Assembly: GCF_029167645.1 (NCBI RefSeq)
Contig: NZ_CP119147.1
Coordinates: forward strand, 6,280,501-6,344,500
Source: Streptomyces sp. AM 2-1-1
Lineage (GTDB): Bacteria > Actinomycetota > Actinomycetes > Streptomycetales > Streptomycetaceae
Length of the DNA: 64,000 nucleotides
Direction: 5' to 3'
In this document: one piece after another, positions 56,429 to 64,000 of the stretch
Position numbering within the stretch: position 1 is the first letter of the stretch
Layout of the letters: each line of letters opens with the position of its first letter
Position numbers and translations under genes: made by a program
The notes under the pieces: generated by a model
Databases searched by the model: none
Told to the model about the DNA's origin: nothing
The model's input: the letters and a program-made list of their open reading frames with translations, nothing else

Positions 56429-58645
56429 TCAGGGGCGGTCGCCGGTGCCACTGCCGGTAGGGGCGGAGGTGTGCTGGTGTCCGCCGGGCCGCGGTGCCCG
56501 TCGGGTGTCGTGGATGCTGTCGCGGGCGGCTTCGGCGACCGCGTCGGGGGTGATGCCGAATTCGGTGTAGAGGCGCTGGTAGTCGGCGGAGGCGCCGTAG
56601 TGCTCCAGGCTGACGATCCGTCCGGCATCGCCGACCAGGTCGCGCCAGCCCTGCCCGACGGCGGCTTCGACGCTGACCCTGGCCCGGACCTCCGGGGGCA
56701 GGACCCGGTCCTGGTAGTCCTGGGGCTCGGCGGCGAACCACTCCCGGCACGGCATGGACACCACCCGTGCCGCGATGCCCTCGGATGCCAGCAGCGCGCG
56801 GGCCTCCAGGGCGATCCGGACCTCGGAGCCGGTCCCGATCAGGATGACGTCCGGGGTCGCGTCGTCGGGCGCCTCCGCCAGGACGTATCCGCCGCGGCCC
56901 GCCCCGCTCGCGGGGGCGTACTGTCCGCTGTCGCGGTCCAGGACCGGCAGGTTCTGCCGGGACAGGATCAGCCCGGCGGGACGGTCGCCGTGCTCCAGGA
57001 CGGTGCGCCAGCAGGCGGTGGTCTCGTTCGCGTCGGCCGGGCGGACCACGTCCAGTCCGGGGACGGCGCGCAGCGCGGCCAGGTGTTCGACCGGCTGGTG
57101 GGTCGGGCCGTCTTCGCCCAGGCCGATGGAGTCGTGCGTCCAGACGTAGATGGTGGGCAGCTTCATCAGTGCGGCCAGCCGGACCGCTGGGCGCATGTAG
57201 TCGGAGAACGTCAGGAACGTGCCGCCGTAGGGCCGGGTGAGGCTCTGCAGGGCGATGCCGTTGAGGATCGCGCCCATGGCGTGCTCACGGATCCCGAAGT
57301 GCAGGGTCCGGCCGTACGGGCCGCCCTTCCAGTCCTTGGTCTGCCGGTCGGCCGGCACGAAGGAAGGCTCCCCGTCCATGGTGGTGTTGTTGCTGCCGGC
57401 CAGCTCCGCGGAGCCGCCCCACAGCTCCGGCAGCACCGGCGCCAGCGCGCTGAGAACGGCGCCCGACGCGGCACGGGTGGCCATGCCCTTGTCGCTGTCC
57501 GCCGGGAAGGAGGGCAGGACGTCGGTCCATCCGTCGGGCAGCTCCTGCCTCTGCAGCCTGTCCAGCAGGGCGGACCGGTCCGGGTGCTCCCGCTGCCAGG
57601 CGGCGAACCTCTCGTTCCACCGTGTGTGGGCTTCGCGGCCGCGGTCGGCGGCTTCCCGGGTGCGGGCCAGCACCGACTCCTCGACGGTGAAGTGCGCCTC
57701 CGGATCGAAGCCCAGCAGCCGCTTGGTGGCGGCGACTTCGTCCTCGCCCAGGGCGGATCCGTGCGCCTTGCCGGAGTTCTGTTTGTTCGGGGCCGGCCAG
57801 CCGATCAGCGTACGCAGCATGATCAGCGAGGGGCGGCCGGTCTCCTCCCGCGCCGCGCGGGTCGCCGCCAGAAGCGCGTCGACGTCCTCGACGTAGCCGC
57901 CGGTGCCGGTCCAGTCGACGGTCTGCACGTGCCAGCCGTACGCGGCGAAGCGTGCGGGGACGTCCTCGCTGAAGGAGACGTCGGTGTCGTCCTCGATCGA
58001 GATGTGGTTGGAGTCGTAGAACACCGTGAGGTCACCGAGTCGCTGGTGTCCGGCCAGCGACGCCGCCTCGGCGGTGACGCCCTCCATCAGGTCACCGTCG
58101 GAGGCGATGACGTAGACGTGGTGGTCGAAAGGGCTGGTGCCCGCTGCGGCGTCGGGGTCGAGGAGGCCGCGTTCGCGGCGAGCGGCCATGGCCATGCCGA
58201 CCGCGCCGGCCAGGCCCTGTCCCAGGGGACCGGTGGTGATCTCCACTCCGCGGGTGTGGCGGTGCTCCGGATGCCCCGGAGTCGCCGAGTCCCAGGTCCG
58301 GTAGGCCTCCAGGTCCGACAGTTCCAGGCCGTAGCCGGCCAGGTAGAGCTGGATGTACAGGGTCAGACTGGAGTGGCCGCAGGACAGCACGAACCGGTCC
58401 CGGCCCAGCCACTGGTCATCGGCGGGATCGTGCCGCATGACGTTCTGGAACAACAGGTATGCCAACGGGGCCAGGCTCATCGCCGTTCCGGGATGACCGT
58501 TACCGACCTTCTGCACCGCGTCGGCCGCCAGCAGACGCGCGGTGTCCACGGCTCGTACGTCCACCTCGTCCCAGCCCGCGCGCTCCGCCACCGGTTGCTC
58601 CACGGACCTGTCGCCGCGCGCCGTTCCGGTCTGGTCGTTCGTCAT
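56429..58645 (-). CDS. tkt: Transketolase
   Basis: 738 residues; GAAGGAGCG precedes the ATG. The thiamine-pyrophosphate motif is SDGDLMEG...[10 protein letters not shown], and [21 protein letters not shown] and [12 protein letters not shown] are all typical. The C-terminal Arg/Pro/His-rich tail (about 25 residues) is extra. It moves two-carbon units between sugar phosphates in the non-oxidative pentose phosphate pathway. No transaldolase or zwf is next to it, so it is probably an additional transketolase, not the housekeeping tal-zwf one. Confidence 0.95.
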   Translation of the reverse strand: MTNDQTGTARGDRSVEQPVAERAGWDEVDVRAVDTARLLAADAVQKVGNGHPGTAMSLAPLAYLLFQNVMRHDPADDQWLGRDRFVLSCGHSSLTLYIQLYLAGYGLELSDLEAYRTWDSATPGHPEHRHTRGVEITTGPLGQGLAGAVGMAMAARRERGLLDPDAAAGTSPFDHHVYVIASDGDLMEGVTAEAASLAGHQRLGDLTVFYDSNHISIEDDTDVSFSEDVPARFAAYGWHVQTVDWTGTGGYVEDVDALLAATRAAREETGRPSLIMLRTLIGWPAPNKQNSGKAHGSALGEDEVAATKRLLGFDPEAHFTVEESVLARTREAADRGREAHTRWNERFAAWQREHPDRSALLDRLQRQELPDGWTDVLPSFPADSDKGMATRAASGAVLSALAPVLPELWGGSAELAGSNNTTMDGEPSFVPADRQTKDWKGGPYGRTLHFGIREHAMGAILNGIALQSLTRPYGGTFLTFSDYMRPAVRLAALMKLPTIYVWTHDSIGLGEDGPTHQPVEHLAALRAVPGLDVVRPADANETTACWRTVLEHGDRPAGLILSRQNLPVLDRDSGQYAPASGAGRGGYVLAEAPDDATPDVILIGTGSEVRIALEARALLASEGIAARVVSMPCREWFAAEPQDYQDRVLPPEVRARVSVEAAVGQGWRDLVGDAGRIVSLEHYGASADYQRLYTEFGITPDAVAEAARDSIHDTRRAPRPGGHQHTSAPTGSGTGDRP

Positions 58646-58746
58646 GCGATCGCTCCTTCGTCGAGAGGGGCGGCTGCGGTCGCCACCCCGCGTTCCAGGC
58701 TGACTGCGGCAGGGGACCGGTCACCTACGGCGGGCTTCGGCGGGCT

Positions 58747-59268
58747 TCACCGAGCGTCGGCAGGTCGCGAGGACAGCGTCCGGGCGGCCGTCGCGGCACG
58801 CAGTTCCTCCAGCGCGGCGCTCTGCCGCTCGGCGCGGTCCACCAGGGCGTCCAGCTGTCCGGCGGAGAGCCGTTCGTCGGATTCGGCCAGCGCGCGCAAG
58901 GTGCGCCAGCAGGCTGCCTTGCCCAGGACACCCAGCAGCATCGACTCCGCTTCCACGACGTCGCTCAGCGGCGAACGGGAGAGCAGGTGTCCGTTGGGCT
59001 TGAGACGGCCCGCCTTCTCCGCCACCCAGCCGAGGGCCGCCTTGGAGCCGCTGACCGGGATGCCCAGGTCCTTCATGATCGCGGACAGCGCGTCCCGGTC
59101 CTCGTCGACCTGCCGGGCCAGGTCGGCCAGCACCGCCGCCTCCCGCGCGTCCGGGCGTGTCTTCGCGGCGCGCCGGAACAGTTCCAGGCCGCCGGTGGCA
59201 CCGGTGTGGTGGTCGTTGAGGTAGATCCCCAGCAGGTCGGTGTTTTCGGACGCCTCGGGAGCGGACAT
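58747..59268 (-). CDS. Hypothetical helical protein (ferritin-like pattern)
   Basis: 173 residues; GGAGG precedes the ATG. It is all-helical with DLLGIYLNDHHTGATGGLELF, EDRDALSAIMKDLG, WVAEKAGRLKPNGHLL and SMLLGVLGKAACWRTL, a pattern of conserved actinobacterial proteins with ferritin-like four-helix folds. No enzyme function assigned. It precedes the transketolase gene by 101 bp on the same strand, possibly cotranscribed. Confidence 0.7.
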   Translation of the reverse strand: MSAPEASENTDLLGIYLNDHHTGATGGLELFRRAAKTRPDAREAAVLADLARQVDEDRDALSAIMKDLGIPVSGSKAALGWVAEKAGRLKPNGHLLSRSPLSDVVEAESMLLGVLGKAACWRTLRALAESDERLSAGQLDALVDRAERQSAALEELRAATAARTLSSRPADAR

Positions 59269-59642
59269 GTGCGAACCTCCGGAAATCGATGGGGAGCCAC
59301 GAAGGCGACGCCGCCCGCCGATGGCGCTGTCCGGCTGCGGGCGGCAGGAACGGTAGATGTACCCGTCTCCCCGCTTTCGCCTCCCTCATACTCGTCGCGG
59401 CCCCGTCGTCCCCCGGATGACCGAATGGACGGGCGGGCGGGCGAGGTCGGTCAGGAAGCCGCCGTCGCCGGTGTGCGCAGCCACCCGGCGCCCCGCCCGT
59501 CTTCACGACGGTGGCTCCCGACCGTCAGGAGCTCACCGGTCGGGAGGGGTGGATTCCTCAGCTGACGCGGTCCGCCACGACCGGGTGGGGCACCCTCGGC
59601 GTCAGGGGTGGAGGGGCCGGATACCGGGGCCCGGCGCTGCCG
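59269..59642. other. Intergenic region, no gene recognised
   Basis: 374 bp upstream of the helical hypothetical gene. No clear hexamers; open frames are shadows. Confidence 0.5.
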
Positions 59643-60044
59643 TCACCCGGCGATCTCCCATATGTGGCCGGCGGGATCCCGGAAACTGGCGGTCCGAATG
59701 CCCCAGGGCCGGTTCACGGGGCCGTTGAGCAGAGTGACACCGCGAGCGGTCAGTTCCTCGCACATCGCGTCCACATCGCTCACCGGCAGGGTCAGCTGGA
59801 GACGGGAGCCGGCGTCGGCCCGGGCGACGCGAGCGGGTGCGATGAGCGCGGGCGCTGCGGTGGTCTTCAGCAGGTTGATGAGGGTGGTGCCGAACGCGAA
59901 GACGGCCGAGTTGTCGTCCTGGAAGACCACCGGCAGTCCGAAGACCTCCCGGTAGAACTGCTCCGTGGCGTCGAGATCCTCGACGAAGAGGGTGATCGCA
60001 CTGATACCTGGGGGCCATGAGGGGGTGCTCGCCGTGTCTGTCAC
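59643..60044 (-). CDS. VOC-family protein (glyoxalase/bleomycin resistance fold)
   Basis: 133 residues from GTG 60044. The two beta-alpha-beta repeats read GISAITLFVEDLDATEQFYREVFGLP and LQLTLPVSDVDAMCEELTARGV, ending PAGHIWEIAG (metal-ligand Glu). Small VOC proteins often bind antibiotics or glyoxalase substrates; the role here is unknown. Longer upstream reading to 60350 is Arg/Pro-rich and rejected. Confidence 0.85.
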   Translation of the reverse strand: MTDTASTPSWPPGISAITLFVEDLDATEQFYREVFGLPVVFQDDNSAVFAFGTTLINLLKTTAAPALIAPARVARADAGSRLQLTLPVSDVDAMCEELTARGVTLLNGPVNRPWGIRTASFRDPAGHIWEIAG

Positions 60045-60503
60045 AGCTACAGAGGATCTACGAGCGGAAGAGCCACGTACAGAGGCCGGAGCGCGCGGTT
60101 CTCCCGGCGAGACGGCCGGCACCACCCGGTCCACTCCGAAGGCGGAGTCCGGAAGTGCCTTCGGCCCGTGGCCCGCCCGGCGAAACGGGACCGTCCACGA
60201 CGGCTCCGGCAGGTGGCGAGGAGGGCTGCGGTCACGGGGCGGAGGGCTCCGCGCACCCAGGTCGCGCCGAGGTCGCACCCCGGTCGCGCCACGGACGTGG
60301 GGCAGGGAACGCGGGGCGGACCGGGCCGGAGCGGGCCGGCTTTTCCGCACCCCGCGCCCCCTGCGGTGCCGGCCCCGTGCCGAGGGTCCCGTGTCCGGGG
60401 CTCCCGCCGCCCGACCGTCCGGAGCGTTCGGGTGCTCCCCACCGATCGCCGGCGTTCGCCGCCCCGCTACCGGCTTCCACCTCCGAAGACCCGAGGCCCC
60501 GGA
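60045..60503. other. Intergenic region, no gene recognised
   Basis: 459 bp between two minus-strand genes. It contains three direct near-copies of GGTCGCGCC (about 60256-60288). No convincing coding frame. Confidence 0.5.
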
Positions 60504-61094
60504 TCAGCAGTGGTGGATGAACGGGGGCAGTTGGGCATGTACCTGCGAGGTGGCCCTGCGCAACATGCCGGTCTGCTGCTGGAGCGGGCGCTGCTGCTCT
60601 CCGTGCAGGGCGTTCAGGACGACGATGGCGCCGGTCAGGGCCGGGACGGTCCACTGCATGAGCGTCAGGTGGGTGCGGGCCCTGTCGAGGTCGACGGGGT
60701 GGGCCGCCGCCTTCTCCAGGTCGCGCGGGTCGTCGGAGACGGACAGTTCGAGCTTCTTGCCCAGCACCCGGCAGTACGCGGTCGCGGCCAGGGCCGCCCC
60801 GGTGAGCACCGTCTTGGCCAGAGTCGAGGCGGCGACACCCTGCTGGGTCTGCACCCGGGCGGCGTTGGCGGCGAGCAGGCCCGTACCGCCGATCAGATGC
60901 GCCCCGATCGCCGCGGCGTTCACCGGCAGCCACTTGGCCCAGCCGTCGCTCGCGATCCGGTCGGTCTCCGCCGCCGTGGAACCCTGGCTCCGAGCCGCTC
61001 CGTTCAAGCCGACGGCCCCCATCAGGGACCCGCCGAACCACGCCGCCATCCCCAGATCGTGGACGCTGCGCAGAATAGTGTTGCGCTCTGACAT
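60504..61094 (-). CDS. Conserved membrane protein, unknown function
   Basis: 196 residues from ATG 61094 (AAGGAG upstream). Several hydrophobic helices are visible (SLMGAVGLNG, AAIGAHLIGGTGLLAANAA, LTGAALAATAYCRVLG, LMQWTVPALTGAIVVLNAL). It opens NTILRSVHDLGMAAWFGGSLMG, typical of a small actinobacterial membrane protein family without assigned function. The tail (EQQRPLQQQTGMLRR) is cytoplasmic. Confidence 0.8.
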   Translation of the reverse strand: MSERNTILRSVHDLGMAAWFGGSLMGAVGLNGAARSQGSTAAETDRIASDGWAKWLPVNAAAIGAHLIGGTGLLAANAARVQTQQGVAASTLAKTVLTGAALAATAYCRVLGKKLELSVSDDPRDLEKAAAHPVDLDRARTHLTLMQWTVPALTGAIVVLNALHGEQQRPLQQQTGMLRRATSQVHAQLPPFIHHC

Positions 61095-61145
61095 CGGTGC
61101 TCCTTCAGCCTGCTGGGCCCGCGGAGGTGCGGACGCCTCACCCAC

Positions 61146-61966
61146 GCTCGCCGGGACCCGGTCGGCGCACCACAGGGGCGACGCATCCGGCCTACGCCAC
61201 CCACGTCGGCCACGGCGCGCCCGCCGGTGGAACGGGCGGGGGGGCGGTGCCTTTGCGCGCCTGTGCGCGAGGGTCGCTCACCGCCGTCGATCACTCTGCG
61301 TTACTATGTTCCCTTCATGCCGGAGACCGGCAGCAGGGGCACGAAGCCGCCGACGGGCCGTCCCGGAGGCGAGGGGGAACAGCGGGCCAGCCGGAGCTCC
61401 CGACACGCTCTCCAGCGCCGTCGGCGGCCCGGGTGGGCTGCGAACATCACGTGGAGTGGACTGTTGAAGGCGGCACCCACCTTTGAGCGGACCCGAACCG
61501 TCGCGCGCCCGTCTGCGACAGGCCCCACCGCTTCCCCCCGGGCCAACACCCCGCAATCATCTACGACAGCTTGGCGTTCCCCAGCACTCCCGCCAGGACA
61601 AAACGCTCTTTCAGGCGGCCCCGGTCCGGTCCGTCGCGGTTGCACGCTGATGAGCCCTCTCAGCCAGAGGTGCCTTCCGTGCGCCGGCGGGGACGCGGCG
61701 GCCGGCCACGATACGCCCCCCGTCAGGACGGCCGCGGCGGCGTCGACGCCATGAGCCCGCCGTCCGTTCGGCTGCGGGCGCGGCGCGTCACCGACCACAG
61801 TCCCCGCCACGCGCCGGAGGGCGGGAAAGCAGCAGGGCGAACGCCGGCCGTCGCGGCGCTGGATCCCGCGACCTCACGAGCGGCGGGGGTCCGTCGGCGG
61901 CGCGGGAACCCACCGTCGGGAACCGTCCGGTGAGGCTGGTGGCTCACCGCGCTGCGCCTGACACCG
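61146..61966. other. Gene-poor stretch, no convincing gene
   Basis: About 820 bp. The base composition is somewhat lower in GC than elsewhere near TTACTATGTTCCC (about 61301-61313), which could be a promoter. An ORF from 61317 lacks homology-like motifs. A remnant or a regulatory region for the CHAT side is possible. Confidence 0.45.
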
Positions 61967-64000
61967 TCATCCTCTCCGGAGCGTCCGAGCGGGCCCCGGG
62001 TGCCCCTGGTGGATGAACGCGGCCCAGGCTGCCGGGCGGTCCAGTTCCTGCGCACCGGCCAGTTCCCTCACGAGTTCGTCGCTGAGCGAACCGGGGTTCT
62101 CGCGTTCCGGATCGAGCATCCACATCCGGGCCCGGTGGAGGGCGTCCACAGGGCTCAGCCCTTCGACGGCCAGGTAGTGGTGGAAGATCGCCATCATCAG
62201 GGCCGCCGCCGAATCCCGCGCCGCCCACCGGGAGCCCACCACGTCCCGCGCCCCGCTCGCCACGAAGGCGGTGGTCAGGGTGAGCGCCTCGTCGTGGTCG
62301 CGCCTGCTCAGGTCCGTCTCGCAGGCACTGAGTACGACCAACGGGCCTTCCGGGCAGTCCTGTTCACCGGCGACGCGGTCGAGCAGCCGCGACACGGTCA
62401 GCAGCTCGGTGGGTGACCGGCCCTCCTTCCCCGGGTCAGGAGCCAGCCGTAGGGCCGATGCGGTCGGGCTGGTGCCGGCAGAGCCGTGACACGCCACGTG
62501 GAGCAGGGACGGCCCCTCGGCGAGGGCCGCGAGGATGTCATCCGGCGTGCCGGTCGCCACGAGTCCGGCGGGAGGCGTGTAGAACGCCCCGTACAGGCGC
62601 GCCCGTGGATACAGCGTCTGCTGGAGCCCTGTCACTTCCAGTTCCGCGAACGGTAGGCTCAAGGTGGGATCGGCCACCATGACGGGGGCGGAGGCTGGAG
62701 AACGCCGGGCGCGCCGGACCGTGCTCAGGAACTGGCGTCCGGACGCCGCGTAACTGATGATCATGATCTGGCACACCCAGTCCCGGCGGGACCCGGCCGG
62801 CAGGCGTGCCGCGTGCCAGGGGACGATGCCGAGGCGCCCGCAGGGCACCAGTACGATCCTCGGCGGTCCGGGGCGGTCCGTGCGTCGGCTCTCGTTCGCG
62901 GCGAGCCGTTCCGCGACGCCGGTCAGCACCGGGAGGATGACGGCGTCCGTCGCCCAGTCGCAGAGCTCGGACAGCGCCTCCTCCCAGGCCCGCAACGCTT
63001 CGGGGGCATGGGGCTGCTGCTGGTACGCCGCCGCGGCGTCGAGGTACCGCTCCAGGGTTGCGCTGTTCTCGCCGGACAGCAGGGGCATCGCCCGTACGCC
63101 GGTGCCGATGTCCGGACCCAGTACGACCGCCATGCCCGGCGCGGCGCCCTCGCCCGCGATCAGATAGACGAGCGCGTCCGCGTCGCCCTCGGCCACGCCG
63201 GCCTTGAGTTCGTCGACCGTCGGAGTGCGGAACAGGGATCCGTCCCGTTCGCGATGGCCCAGGGCCCACAGGGCGCGGCGCCGCAGGGAACTGGGAAGCT
63301 CCCTGGGGAGCGCGCCGGCCGCGCCGCCCGACCCCTGCTGCGCCGCTCGCCATTCCCGGGCGAGGTCCTGGTGGCCGCCGGCCTCCAGGAGTTCGGGTAC
63401 GGCCCGTGAGGTGGACGCCGCTTGCAGCACCAGCGCGCGGCCCAGCTCCAGCGCGGCCACCGCCTCCTCCACCCGGCCCTGGGAGGCGGCCCAGACAGCG
63501 GCCCGCATTCCGTACTCGGATCCGGACCGGGCGGTCAGCAGAGCGTCGTGGGAGCCCGACTGCAGGACGACGTCACCGGCGAGTGCCCGCAGCGATTCCA
63601 GCGCGGCGGCCGTCGCCGCGTCCCGGTCAGCCGGGTCCTGAGTGCTCCGGAGGCGCGACCGGTAGCACTCCGCGAGCTGCCACAGGGCGGCGAATGCCAC
63701 GTGCTGCATCCGGCCCTGGCGTACCTCGTCGCGCACGTGCTCCAGGCCGGTGATGGCGGCCGCGAGATCGGTGGGGTCCTCGTTGGTCATGTGACGGACG
63801 GCCGCCGTCATGGCGCGGAGGTACTGGGTACCCGCCGACGAGTCGGCGGGGGACGGCACGGATCCGGGCATGAGGTCGGGCAGACGGTCCGCCACCGCCC
63901 GCGAGGCGCGTATCCCGTCGAGAAGGGCGTCGAGTTGCGCGTCGGGGACCCCGGTCCCTCCGTCGGGCCTGGACGCGAGGGCGGCCTCCTGCTGGGCCAG
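61967..64000 (-). CDS. TPR-CHAT caspase-like protease protein, 5' end cut by window
   Basis: The frame is open to the window edge, so at least 677 residues are present and the N-terminus is missing. A GTG at 63895 is not a reliable start. Helical TPR-like repeats are seen (MQHVAFAALWQLAECYRSRL, EEAVAALELGRALVLQAAS). The C-terminal CHAT domain has the catalytic His in HVACHGSAG and Cys in VVLSACETD, both intact, and the conserved end RWAARDSAAALMM. CHAT proteins are caspase-like peptidases, some working in bacterial defence or kinase-linked regulation. Partner genes must lie to the right. Confidence 0.9.
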   Translation of the reverse strand: MAQQEAALASRPDGGTGVPDAQLDALLDGIRASRAVADRLPDLMPGSVPSPADSSAGTQYLRAMTAAVRHMTNEDPTDLAAAITGLEHVRDEVRQGRMQHVAFAALWQLAECYRSRLRSTQDPADRDAATAAALESLRALAGDVVLQSGSHDALLTARSGSEYGMRAAVWAASQGRVEEAVAALELGRALVLQAASTSRAVPELLEAGGHQDLAREWRAAQQGSGGAAGALPRELPSSLRRRALWALGHRERDGSLFRTPTVDELKAGVAEGDADALVYLIAGEGAAPGMAVVLGPDIGTGVRAMPLLSGENSATLERYLDAAAAYQQQPHAPEALRAWEEALSELCDWATDAVILPVLTGVAERLAANESRRTDRPGPPRIVLVPCGRLGIVPWHAARLPAGSRRDWVCQIMIISYAASGRQFLSTVRRARRSPASAPVMVADPTLSLPFAELEVTGLQQTLYPRARLYGAFYTPPAGLVATGTPDDILAALAEGPSLLHVACHGSAGTSPTASALRLAPDPGKEGRSPTELLTVSRLLDRVAGEQDCPEGPLVVLSACETDLSRRDHDEALTLTTAFVASGARDVVGSRWAARDSAAALMMAIFHHYLAVEGLSPVDALHRARMWMLDPERENPGSLSDELVRELAGAQELDRPAAWAAFIHQGHPGPARTLRRG

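Noticed and set aside
56429..58645. Transketolase as part of a Calvin or pentose phosphate operon
   Set aside because: No other pathway gene adjacent; only an unrelated helical protein.
61227..61754. Small gene in the 820-bp stretch
   Set aside because: No motif, poor codon pattern and several overlapping frames of equal quality.

Overview
The window is very high-GC actinobacterial DNA with strong third-position GC, many GTG starts and dense 4-bp gene overlaps. Gene content (FtsR, a GarA-like FHA protein, DUF5999, DUF1996, EamA and PadR/GlxA/LacI regulators, secreted CBM glycosidases) points to Streptomyces or a very close relative. No rRNA, tRNA, insertion sequence, phage gene or CRISPR array was seen. 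The outermost genes (a DUF881 protein on the left, a CHAT protein on the right) both run off the window.

Region 1 (1-9.1 kb) is a conserved chromosomal block: DUF881 membrane protein, GarA-like FHA protein with a zinc ribbon, MerR-type FtsR, bifunctional nuclease, a second MerR regulator, DNA polymerase IV, a PRC-barrel protein, then a tandem glycine riboswitch driving gcvP. The order matches the mycobacterial DUF881-gcvH-garA-ftsR-bnf-merR-gcvP cluster, except that gcvH is absent and dinB/PRC are present.

Region 2 (9.1-25.6 kb) is a mosaic of mostly single-gene units: DUF5999, a hypothetical protein, a GCS2-type glutamate-cysteine ligase homologue, a VWA/solute-binding fusion behind a leader hairpin, a CPBP protease, a PhzF protein, a PadR regulator with an 11-bp-arm operator, a GlxA-type AraC regulator broken by a one-base frameshift, a cupin, an EamA exporter, two PPOX-fold flavoproteins, a Rieske lipoprotein, a flavin monooxygenase and a lipoprotein.

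Region 3 (26-33.5 kb) and region 5 (47.9-53.1 kb) are sister polysaccharide-utilisation loci. Each has a LacI regulator, a promoter of the form TTGACA-N17-nAnnnT with a GC-rich palindrome just downstream, a secreted discoidin-domain glycosidase, and next to it a secreted DUF1996 protein. The first also has a cytoplasmic GH3 beta-glucosidase; the second carries a GH16 endoglucanase and a DUF305 lipoprotein. The simplest reading is beta-glucan (possibly fungal wall) breakdown, secreted enzymes releasing oligosaccharides that the GH3 enzyme finishes inside the cell.

Region 4 (34.2-47.6 kb) starts with a prephenate dehydratase of unusual subtype facing a rare FHA-flavin monooxygenase fusion, then thpR. 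It continues with a ring-cleavage catabolic island: a LysR regulator divergent from FAH-cyclase-monooxygenase-amidohydrolase-extradiol dioxygenase, a perfect 20-bp-stem terminator, then FAH-SDR-CoA transferase A/B. The layout suggests hydroxylation and meta-cleavage of an aromatic acid, hydrolysis and CoA transfer; the substrate cannot be read from sequence.

Region 6 (53.8-64 kb) has an Rcp1-type response regulator divergent from a CHASE3 histidine kinase, a transketolase, a helical hypothetical protein, a VOC protein, a membrane protein and a CHAT-domain protein.
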